NCBI GenBank assembly: GCA_040398845.1
Contig: JBBATH010000001.1
Coordinates: 310,001 to 374,000 of the forward strand
Reading direction: 5' to 3'
DNA from: WLND01 sp040398845
Lineage (GTDB): Bacteria > Actinomycetota > Actinomycetes > S36-B12
DNA: 64,000 bases
The position numbers and the translations under genes are program-made. Under the pieces are notes generated by a model. It was not told the origin of the DNA and did no database searches. It worked only from the letters and a program-made list of their open reading frames with translations. Shown here piece after piece: positions 25,686 to 32,360 of the stretch. Numbering within the stretch: the stretch's first letter is position 1; every line of letters starts with the position of its first letter.

Positions 25686-27208
25686 TTGCTGCTCGGCGAC
25701 TCGAACTTAGATGAGGCTCGGCCGACGAGCGTGGCAACGATCTCGGCGCTCATCCCGACCAGTGGCAGACCGCCCCCCGGATGCGCCGATCCCCCGACGA
25801 GGAAGAGCCCGGGGATCGGCGATGCGTTCGCTGGACGCTGGAACGCGGCGCGGGACCCGTTGCTTGAGGTGCCGTAGATCGAGCCTCCGGGGGCCCGGAC
25901 GTCGCGCTCATAGTCTTGCGGGGTGCGAATCTCGCGCCACAGGATCCGGTCGCGCAGGTCGGTGCCGCGATTGGCGAGCACCGTGAGCACATGATTCGCG
26001 TAAGCCTCTGCGACACCGGGTTGTGACCAGTTGACGGTGCGATCCCGTCCGTCACCGTGACGTGGAGCATTCACGAGCACGAACCACGACTCGTGGTCTG
26101 AGTCGGGTCGCATGAGGGGGTCATTCGGTACACACGCGTAGACCGTCGGGTCTTGGACCGGGCGCGGTCGGGAGCCGAAGATATCGTCGAACTCGTCGTC
26201 ATAATGCGCAGGAAACCATACATTGTGATGCTCGATTCCCCGGGTTCGGCCCTTCACGGCGAGGAGCAGGACGAAGCCGGCGAGCGATGCCGGCGACTTG
26301 GCGAGATCCTTCGCCAGTCGGGCCGCCCGCGGATCACCGGCGAGCAGCGTTCCGTACACCTGCCCGGCATCGGCGTTCGCGACGACGATGTCCGCTGCAA
26401 TGCGAGTGCCGTCATCGAGGGTGATCCCGCAAGCCCTGCCGTCTGACAGGTTGATCGATGCCACGGAGGTGCCGAGTCGAACGGTGACACCTCGCTCGGT
26501 GCACCGGGCCACGAGGGCGTCGGCGAGGGTGCCGAGTCCGCCCCCGAGGTGCCATGCGCCGAAGGTCTGCTCAACGTAGGGAACCGTGGCGAGGACAGCG
26601 GGAGCGTGGCGAGGGTCGGAGCCGGTATACGTCGCATATCGGTCGAGGAGCGTGACGAGTCTGGCATCGTGCAGGTACTGCCCGCCGAGCGCTCGAAGTG
26701 ACGTGAACGGTGCGACGGTGCGGATGTCCTGAGGGTTCTTTGCGAGCGACAGGATGCTCTTGATCCCGCTGAGCGGCGACTGGAGGAATGGCTCGCGGGT
26801 GATCTGCCACATGGCCCCGCCACGCTGCATGAGTGCCCGCCAGTCAGCCTCTGCCGTTCCGCCGAAGGCGGCACCCAGTGCTGCCGCGCACCGTGCCGGG
26901 TCGACCCCCGGCATGACCACCGATGAGCCGTCGGCGAAGCGGTAGCGGAAGGCGGGCTCGAGTGGCTGCAGGTCGACGGCGTCTTCGAACGCACCGCCGG
27001 TCTTAAGGAACAGATCGCGGTAGACGGCAGGGAGGGTGAAGAGCGATGGACCAGTGTCGAATGCGAATCCGTCACGGCGGTAGGTGCGCAGCTTGCCGCC
27101 GACCTGATCGCCCTGCTCGATGACTGTGACGGTGTGACCCTTCACTGAGAGTCGTGCCGCGGCCGCTAGCCCTCCGACGCCTGCTCCGATCACCACCACT
27201 GTGCCCAT
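25673..27208 (-). CDS. CrtI/CrtD-family carotenoid oxidoreductase (second desaturase)
   Basis: 511 residues. Starts MGTVVVIGAGVGGLAAAARLSVKGHTVTVIEQG, then GGKLRTYRRDGFAFDTGPSLFTLP and a C-terminal GLFLVGGSAHPGGGLPLVGMSAEIVA, the ends of CrtI-like FAD enzymes. Being a second copy next to a cruF homologue and a GT2 gene, it is best read as a 3',4'-desaturase of a 1'-hydroxylated carotenoid (CrtD-like); a ketolase/oxygenase role (CrtO/CrtP) is the alternative. ATG 27208 follows a leaderless -10. Its 3' end reaches into the palindromic repeat. Confidence 0.82.
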   Translation of the reverse strand: MGTVVVIGAGVGGLAAAARLSVKGHTVTVIEQGDQVGGKLRTYRRDGFAFDTGPSLFTLPAVYRDLFLKTGGAFEDAVDLQPLEPAFRYRFADGSSVVMPGVDPARCAAALGAAFGGTAEADWRALMQRGGAMWQITREPFLQSPLSGIKSILSLAKNPQDIRTVAPFTSLRALGGQYLHDARLVTLLDRYATYTGSDPRHAPAVLATVPYVEQTFGAWHLGGGLGTLADALVARCTERGVTVRLGTSVASINLSDGRACGITLDDGTRIAADIVVANADAGQVYGTLLAGDPRAARLAKDLAKSPASLAGFVLLLAVKGRTRGIEHHNVWFPAHYDDEFDDIFGSRPRPVQDPTVYACVPNDPLMRPDSDHESWFVLVNAPRHGDGRDRTVNWSQPGVAEAYANHVLTVLANRGTDLRDRILWREIRTPQDYERDVRAPGGSIYGTSSNGSRAAFQRPANASPIPGLFLVGGSAHPGGGLPLVGMSAEIVATLVGRASSKFESPSSNRTG

Positions 27209-27243
27209 GGGGCCAGCCTAGGATCTGACACAAGGAGGCATGG
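27209..27243. promoter_or_regulatory. Divergent promoter between the crtI-like gene and the pterin dehydratase
   Basis: On the minus strand TAGGCT (27220-27215) lies 6 nt before ATG 27208. On the plus strand AAGGAGG at 27232-27238 is a strong ribosome-binding site for ATG 27244. The two starts are 35 bp apart. Confidence 0.55.
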
Positions 27244-27564
27244 ATGCGCGACCTACTTGGTAAGCGGGAGATCGATGATTTCTGCAGCGCAGGCAGCCGC
27301 TGGGAGCGTCATGGTGATGATCTCGTCGGTATTGCCACTGCGGTGAGTTTTACCGCCGCCATTGCTTGGGTGAACCAGATCGCTGAGGCAGCCGAGGAAT
27401 TCAACCACCACCCGGACATCGACATCCGTTGGTGCACGCTCACGTTACGGCTCAGCACGCACTCGTCAGGGGGGCTGACCGACCTCGACCTCCTCCTCGC
27501 CGATCGCATTGATGCGATCGTCGATGCCGCTGACCATCACTCCATGGGCGACACAGCCCACTAG
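27244..27564 (+). CDS. 4a-hydroxytetrahydrobiopterin dehydratase (pterin-4a-carbinolamine dehydratase)
   Basis: 106 residues, the usual size, with the active-site block EEFNHHPDIDIRWCTLTLRLSTHSSGGLTDLDLLLADRID. It dehydrates the pterin carbinolamine formed by aromatic amino acid hydroxylases; in bacteria lacking those it may serve molybdopterin or another pterin pathway. ATG 27244 has a strong ribosome-binding site. The stop is shared tail to tail with the glycosyltransferase gene through a CTAG at 27561-27564. Confidence 0.88.
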   Translation: MRDLLGKREIDDFCSAGSRWERHGDDLVGIATAVSFTAAIAWVNQIAEAAEEFNHHPDIDIRWCTLTLRLSTHSSGGLTDLDLLLADRIDAIVDAADHHSMGDTAH

Positions 27565-28673
27565 ACGGGCCGCCCCTTCCAGGAGTTGGTCCCGCGCAGG
27601 TGACGACGCCACGACACCGCGTTCAGCACGCTGAACGCCACAATGGAGGCCGGATGCGTCGCCGCGTCGGGCCAGACGCGCTCGCCGGTGCGGCATGCGA
27701 CCAAAGCGCGGCTGGCAACGCCTGCCGCGTAGCCCGCAAAACCAAGGGCGCGTGTGCGACGGTCCCGTGAGGCAATCATCGCAGCGGGCGGCACAACATA
27801 GGCGGTGAGGAGCAGTACGTTCACGGCGACGGAACCAGCGGGCCCGCCGAACGCAGACCACAGGCTCTTGGCGTACCCATTGGCGACCGCTCCCGCCCCC
27901 TCGTACATGCGGCACTGTGCGAGTGAAGAACCGTCGACAGTTGCAGTGCGGTGCCCCGCGGTCTTCAAGGCCCGCATGAGCGCGACGTCCTCTACGATCT
28001 CGCCGCGGACACAGGCATGGCCGCCGACTGACCGGTAGGCGCGGGCATCGACAACAATAAATTGCCCATTCGCAGCGGAGAGCGAAGGGCGATGGGATCG
28101 CTCAGCCCAGCCGAGGGGAAGCGTTGCCGCCCACGACCAGGTTACGAGCGGCTGGACGAGCCGCTCAAGCCAAGACGTCGCGACCTGTCGGGGATAGGGA
28201 GCGATGAAGTTGAAGGAACCGGCTCGCATCTCGGCGAGTGCTGCTCGCACGGCCCACGGCTCGAGGTGGACGTCGGCGTCGACAAAGACGAGGACCGACC
28301 CGTCGGCGCGGCGGGCGAGCCTGGCGCATGCCCATGGCTTGCCCAGCCATCCGGGGGGTAGTGGCTCTTGACCTCCGGTCAACACCCTGAGTCGGTGGTC
28401 GGTGATTGACGCGAGGATTTCACCGGTCCGGTCGGTGGAGCCGTCGTCGAGAACGATGACCTCAAACGCGTTTACGTCCTCTTGAGCGAGCGCACTTCTC
28501 ACCGTCTGCTCGATATGCGCCTGCTCATTTCGCGCCGGGATCAGCAGGCTCACTCGCTCCGAGCTCGGCGTGGCGTCGCCGCGAGGTGTGCGCAGCGACC
28601 GCAAGTTCGCCACGGTGTGGCCGGTGATCGCTAGTGCGATCCCAGCCCCGACCGCTGTCAGGGCCCGGGTCAC
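27561..28673 (-). CDS. Family 2 glycosyltransferase, carotenoid-type (CruC/CrtQ-like)
   Basis: 370 residues from GTG 28673, overlapping the cruF stop as GTGA. N-terminal membrane anchor (ALTAVGAGIALAITGHTVANL), GT2 domain with VSLLIPARNEQAHIEQTVRSAL, VIVLDDGSTDRTGEIL and FVDADVHL (the DXD-like motif), then the acceptor-side EIVEDVALMRALKTAG and two C-terminal hydrophobic helices. Location with cruF and a crtI-like gene suggests it glycosylates the carotenoid hydroxyl. The open frame runs further upstream through cruF but without GT similarity. Confidence 0.82.
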   Translation of the reverse strand: MTRALTAVGAGIALAITGHTVANLRSLRTPRGDATPSSERVSLLIPARNEQAHIEQTVRSALAQEDVNAFEVIVLDDGSTDRTGEILASITDHRLRVLTGGQEPLPPGWLGKPWACARLARRADGSVLVFVDADVHLEPWAVRAALAEMRAGSFNFIAPYPRQVATSWLERLVQPLVTWSWAATLPLGWAERSHRPSLSAANGQFIVVDARAYRSVGGHACVRGEIVEDVALMRALKTAGHRTATVDGSSLAQCRMYEGAGAVANGYAKSLWSAFGGPAGSVAVNVLLLTAYVVPPAAMIASRDRRTRALGFAGYAAGVASRALVACRTGERVWPDAATHPASIVAFSVLNAVSWRRHLRGTNSWKGRPV

Positions 28674-29470
28674 CACTGAGGTTGGCTCCAGGCGCGCCAC
28701 CACCAGGGAATGACGACCGCGCCCATGCAGAGGCCGCCCCAGAGCGCCACGGCAGGCTCGCCGAAGAATACGAGGGCTGCAAACACATTTGACGCATAGA
28801 CCCAAGAGAGCATGAGGGTGGGCACGCCGTCCTTGGCGGCCTTCCTGGGGAGACGGTCCAGCAGGTACATGAGGACGCATGCGGTGAGGAGCCAGCCGAG
28901 GAAGTTTTGCAGGGGGATTCCCTCGATGCCCGGCAGGGTCCAATTGACTGTGTTCCAGACCCAGTAGCCCTCGCCGACCATCTGCGGGTCGAGGAACAGG
29001 TCCCAGGACGCGAAAAGAAAGCCGCCGATCAAGGCGGCGGCCAAGCCCTGGCCAACCATACGTTGGGTTGCCAGCAGGCAGGGATAGGCCATCATCGCCC
29101 AGGCCATCGGAATGACGAGCGGCACGCCGAGGAGGGCGGGTCCGAGAGCATCGGAGTAGGCGTAGTCGCCGAATGGGAACTGCGTTGCTACCCCGAGCGC
29201 CTCGATGGCCCAACCGAGCGTGAGCGAGATCCCGAGGAAACCGGAGGTCCAGGCCAGGCCGCGAGTCGCAAATGCATGGGTGATGCTCGTGAGGAAGAAT
29301 CCAACGACAATGATGGATGTGAGGACGGCGCGTGATTCGCCCGTGGTGAGAATCCAAGTGATCTGGCCAATGATGGTGACGGCCGCCAGACCCCAGGGCA
29401 CGTAGACGAGCCAGGCTGAAGGTGGGCCGCCCCTGTCGGAGTGCGGGCCCGTATAGACGCGCACGCTCAT
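28670..29470 (-). CDS. cruF: Carotenoid biosynthesis membrane protein, CruF family (1',2'-hydratase)
   Basis: 266 residues with about seven membrane helices. The block GWAIEALGVATQFPFGDYAYSDALGPALLGVPLVIPMAWAMMAYP is the DUF422/CruF signature, followed by FASWDLFLDPQMVGEGYWVW. CruF adds water to the 1',2' double bond of linear carotenoid ends. ATG 29470 is chosen because TAGACT lies 7 nt upstream on the minus strand; the extension to 29512 lacks support. First gene of a two-gene operon with the glycosyltransferase. Confidence 0.85.
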   Translation of the reverse strand: MSVRVYTGPHSDRGGPPSAWLVYVPWGLAAVTIIGQITWILTTGESRAVLTSIIVVGFFLTSITHAFATRGLAWTSGFLGISLTLGWAIEALGVATQFPFGDYAYSDALGPALLGVPLVIPMAWAMMAYPCLLATQRMVGQGLAAALIGGFLFASWDLFLDPQMVGEGYWVWNTVNWTLPGIEGIPLQNFLGWLLTACVLMYLLDRLPRKAAKDGVPTLMLSWVYASNVFAALVFFGEPAVALWGGLCMGAVVIPWWWRAWSQPQW

Positions 29471-29483
29471 GACCCCGAGTCTA
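29471..29483 (-). promoter_or_regulatory. Leaderless-type -10 element of cruF
   Basis: Minus-strand TAGACT (29483-29478) followed by 7 nt and ATG 29470, with no ribosome-binding site. Confidence 0.5.
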
Positions 29484-29506
29484 AGGTCCAGCGCACCCCC
29501 TCGCCG

Positions 29507-29593
29507 TTTCACCCGGATTCTGGGCGAGATGAATGAATATGGCAGTCTCGGACAGGTATTCGTTCATCCGCCCCGGATTCTGGGTGAGATGAA
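29507..29593. repeat. Palindromic intergenic repeat, copy B
   Basis: CCCGGATTCTGGG[C/T]GAGATGAA occurs twice, at 29512-29533 and 29572-29593, exactly 60 bp apart with one mismatch. Between them GATGAATGAATA (29528-29539) pairs with TATTCGTTCATC (29557-29568) with one mismatch. The arms match copy A near 25650, and both copies would encode a peptide containing NPGRMN. It sits between divergent cruF and neuB, so here it cannot be a simple convergent-gene terminator. Confidence 0.7.
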
Positions 29594-29642
29594 AAGGGGG
29601 TGGCCGCTGATTGCTTGCGCCGTTCTCGCCGCATTCACCTCC

Positions 29643-29654
29643 TAGGATGACCGG
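29643..29654 (+). promoter_or_regulatory. Leaderless-type -10 of the neuB leader ORF
   Basis: TAGGAT at 29643-29648 ends 6 nt before ATG 29655, the start of a 13-codon leader. Confidence 0.5.
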
Positions 29655-29696
29655 ATGCGCGTGACGTTCAGGCAAACGGCGGAGGCAGCCCCATGA
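29655..29696 (+). CDS. Short leader ORF (13 codons) coupled to neuB
   Basis: Encodes MRVTFRQTAEAAP. Its ATG lies 6 nt after a TAGGAT, so it could be translated from a leaderless transcript, and its TGA overlaps the neuB ATG (ATGA at 29693-29696). The neuB ribosome-binding site GGAGG (29681-29685) is inside this ORF. Translation here could open or reset ribosomes for neuB. The peptide has no obvious amino acid bias. Seen in sequence; translation is inferred. Confidence 0.4.
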   Translation: MRVTFRQTAEAAP

Positions 29697-30769
29697 CGAC
29701 AGTCCGAATCGGTGACCGACTCATCGGCAGGGATCAACCGACCTATTTCATCGCCGACATCGCAGCCAACCATGACGGCGACCTTGATCGCGCACTCGAG
29801 CTCATCACCCTTGCTGCGCAGGCGGGGGCCGATGCCGCGAAGTTCCAGCATTTCCGCGCCGCCCACATCGTGAGCGACTACGGATTCCGCAGCCTCGGTG
29901 GCCAACTCGATCATCAGGCCTCGTGGTCAAAGTCGGTCTTCGAGGTGTACCAAGACGCGTCACTGCCATGGGAGTGGACCCCGATCTTGGCCAAGCATTG
30001 CACTGAGATCGGCATCGAGTTCATGTCGTCGCCCTACGACGTCGAGGCCGTCACTCACCTCGACCCCTACGTCAACGCCTACAAGGTCGGCTCTGGCGAC
30101 GTGAACTGGCTTGAGGAACTCGAGTTCATTGCCTCGATGGGCAAGCCCGTCATCATTGCGACCGGCGCGTCCACGTTGGACGATGTTTGTCGCGCAATGA
30201 CGCTCCTTACCGAGGCGGGCGTCCCGATCGTGCTCATGCAGTGCAACACGAACTACACCGGCTCCGCGGACAATCTCAGCTTCGTGAACCTCCTTGTTCT
30301 CGAGCAGTTCGCCAGGGAGTTTCCTGGTGTTGTCCTCGGGCTCTCCGATCACACCCCCGGCCATGTCACGACCCTCGGGGCTGTCGCACTCGGAGCCAGG
30401 GTGATCGAGAAGCACTTCACCGACGACACCACCCGCGAGGGCCCCGACCACGGATTCTCTCTCGACCCCGTCACCTGGCGGGCGATGGTCGACGACACCC
30501 GCCGACTCGAGACGGCACTGGGCAACGGCATCAAGGCGATCGAGGCCAACGAGCAGCAGACCGTGGTGCTGCAGCGCCGTTGCGTCCGTGCGGCGCGCGA
30601 CCTCATCGCTGGCAGCGTCATCGATCGGTCCGACCTTGAAGTCCTGCGCCCGGCTCCGGCGGAAGCGATGCCGCCGCAGTCTGTTGCCCTCGCCGTCGGG
30701 CGGACGCTCACGCGCGACCTCGTTGCCGGCGAGCACCTCGTCTGGGAGGACTTGGCTCCGTCAGCATGA
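29693..30769 (+). CDS. NeuB-family sialic acid/legionaminate-type synthase
   Basis: 358 residues. N-terminal TIM barrel with FIADIAANHDGDLDRALELI, AAKFQHFRA, EFMSSPYDVEAV, YKVGSGDVNW and EKHFTDDTTREGPDHGFSLDP, and a C-terminal SAF (antifreeze-like) domain from about residue 295. Members condense phosphoenolpyruvate with an N-acetyl hexosamine derivative to a nonulosonate. Neither the CMP-transferase nor the epimerase is in the window, so which acid is made is open. Overlaps the following glycosyltransferase by ATGA, suggesting a surface-glycan pair. Confidence 0.87.
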   Translation: MTTVRIGDRLIGRDQPTYFIADIAANHDGDLDRALELITLAAQAGADAAKFQHFRAAHIVSDYGFRSLGGQLDHQASWSKSVFEVYQDASLPWEWTPILAKHCTEIGIEFMSSPYDVEAVTHLDPYVNAYKVGSGDVNWLEELEFIASMGKPVIIATGASTLDDVCRAMTLLTEAGVPIVLMQCNTNYTGSADNLSFVNLLVLEQFAREFPGVVLGLSDHTPGHVTTLGAVALGARVIEKHFTDDTTREGPDHGFSLDPVTWRAMVDDTRRLETALGNGIKAIEANEQQTVVLQRRCVRAARDLIAGSVIDRSDLEVLRPAPAEAMPPQSVALAVGRTLTRDLVAGEHLVWEDLAPSA

Positions 30770-31770
30770 GTGGCCGGCATTTCGTCTACGCCTCGACCGG
30801 TCTGGGGGTCCACGATCGGCGGTGGATCGCAGCCCTCGAGGCGTGCGGGTTCGCGGTGGCGGTACGAACCGAAGGAAAATCCCTCGTCGAGGCAGTCGAG
30901 AGTGCTCGGCCAGCTGATGCCCCGGTACTCGCCGGTCCGCTCGATGCCGTCGCGCGCAGGCTTGTCGGGCTGCCTCGTCCGATTATTGGCCTCTCATGGG
31001 GCTACGACCTGCAGCAGGGGCATTCGAAGGCGACGTCACTCGCCGAGCTTGGGTGGATCAAGGATCTGGACGGCCTAGTGGTGGATAGCCCGGTCACCCT
31101 TGACCTGGCGGTGTCGCTCGGACTGCCGGGGGAGCGGATTGCTCTCATTCCCTGGGGCGTCGACCTCGAGGTGTTCACCCCGGACGGACCCCGGGTCACT
31201 GCACCGGACCATGGCTTCGCCGACGGCAGCCGAGTGGTGCTCTCACTTCGCACGCATGATCATCTTTATCGAACGGGCGATGTCATCGAGGCGTTTGCGG
31301 CAGCAGCTCGCATCGACCCAGACGTCGTACTCATCATGGGTGCTGATGGGCCACTCACGCCCAATCATGTGCTCAGGGTTGCCGAACTTGGTCTCGAGAA
31401 TCGCGTGCGCTTCATCGGGCGGGTCGGTGAAGACGCACTTCCAGCACTTCTCCGCGGCGCTGACCTGTACGTCACGGCATCGGAGACCGACGGATCATCG
31501 GTGACGTTGTTGCAGGCGATGGCCTGCGGAACACCGATTGCAGCCTCGGCCAATGCCGGTAACAGGTGGTGGATCATGGAGGGAGAGACGGGGAGCGAAT
31601 TCGCGGTGGGCGACGTCGCCGCTCTTGCGCAACTGATGGCGACTGGTAGCGATGTCTCGCCTATCACGGCTGCTGCATTGGTTCTGGTGCGAAAGCAAGG
31701 TGACTGGGCGAGAAACATGCTCAAGCTAACCGATGTCATGGCCCTCGGGGCGAGCGACAGATCCAGCTGA
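30766..31770 (+). CDS. GT4-type glycosyltransferase
   Basis: 334 residues, a GT-B fold enzyme with a short N-terminal domain. The C-terminal half carries the group 1 signatures: IPWGVDLEVFTP, RVRFIGRVGEDALPALLRGADLYVTASETDGSSVTLLQAMACGTPIAASANAG, where the E-x7-E motif is replaced by ETDGSSVTLLQAM. No signal or membrane segment. It starts inside the neuB stop (ATGA) and likely acts on the same nonulosonate-containing or related glycan; donor and acceptor unknown. Confidence 0.8.
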   Translation: MSGRHFVYASTGLGVHDRRWIAALEACGFAVAVRTEGKSLVEAVESARPADAPVLAGPLDAVARRLVGLPRPIIGLSWGYDLQQGHSKATSLAELGWIKDLDGLVVDSPVTLDLAVSLGLPGERIALIPWGVDLEVFTPDGPRVTAPDHGFADGSRVVLSLRTHDHLYRTGDVIEAFAAAARIDPDVVLIMGADGPLTPNHVLRVAELGLENRVRFIGRVGEDALPALLRGADLYVTASETDGSSVTLLQAMACGTPIAASANAGNRWWIMEGETGSEFAVGDVAALAQLMATGSDVSPITAAALVLVRKQGDWARNMLKLTDVMALGASDRSS

Positions 31771-31780
31771 GTCGATTCAA

Positions 31781-32263
31781 TCAGGCGCCGACTTCGGCAG
31801 CCTCACCGCCGGTGATCCGCAGCAGTTCGTCGTAGCTGGTCGGGAAGACGTAGTGCGGGTGGCCGCCGGCGGCCCACACCTCGTCATACCGAGACAGGGC
31901 GATGTCGACGATGGTGCGAAGCGGCTCCGGGTGACCCACGGGCGCAACGCCCCCGATCGCGAAACTCGTAGCGGCACGCACATCATCGGCGCTCGCCTTG
32001 CTGATGACCGCGACGTCGAGGATTGCGGCGAGCATCTGGGTGTCGACGCGGTGCCCGCCGGATGCGATGACGAGGACAGGCTCGCCGTCGGCGAGGAAGA
32101 TGAGCGAACTGGCGATTTGCCCGACCTCGATACCGAGGGCGTCGGCGGCCTCCTTAGCGGTGCGGGCGCTATCGTCGAGTCGCCGGACTTCTCCTCGTGC
32201 GCCGAGGAGTGCGAGCCTGTCTCGGACCCTGATGACTGACTGCTGCTCCATCGCTTCGCCCAC
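31781..32263 (-). CDS. YbaK/EbsC-type aminoacyl-tRNA deacylase
   Basis: 160 residues from GTG 32263. The YbaK fold is shown by TAKEAADALGIEVGQIASSLIFLADGEPVLVIASG, a lysine in VISKASADDV and the GGVAPVGH loop. These enzymes hydrolyse mischarged tRNA such as Cys-tRNA(Pro) or Ala-tRNA(Pro). On the minus strand TAACCT ends 6 nt before GTG 32263, supporting a leaderless start; ATG 32251 four codons in is an alternative. Convergent with the glycosyltransferase gene. Confidence 0.85.
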   Translation of the reverse strand: MGEAMEQQSVIRVRDRLALLGARGEVRRLDDSARTAKEAADALGIEVGQIASSLIFLADGEPVLVIASGGHRVDTQMLAAILDVAVISKASADDVRAATSFAIGGVAPVGHPEPLRTIVDIALSRYDEVWAAGGHPHYVFPTSYDELLRITGGEAAEVGA

Positions 32264-32275
32264 CGGGTCAGGTTA
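32264..32275 (-). promoter_or_regulatory. Leaderless-type -10 of the YbaK gene
   Basis: Minus-strand TAACCT (32275-32270), 6 nt before GTG 32263. Confidence 0.4.
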
Positions 32276-32360
32276 TCGGAGGCAGGCGTCGACATCCTGC
32301 GGATACGCTGAGCGGAGGCAGCGTCGAGCGAACACGACGTCAGACTTCAAGGAAGGTGAC

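Noticed and set aside
27561..29357. 598-residue open frame covering GT2 and much of cruF
   Set aside because: Only the part from GTG 28673 resembles a protein family; the rest is out of frame with cruF and proline/arginine-rich.
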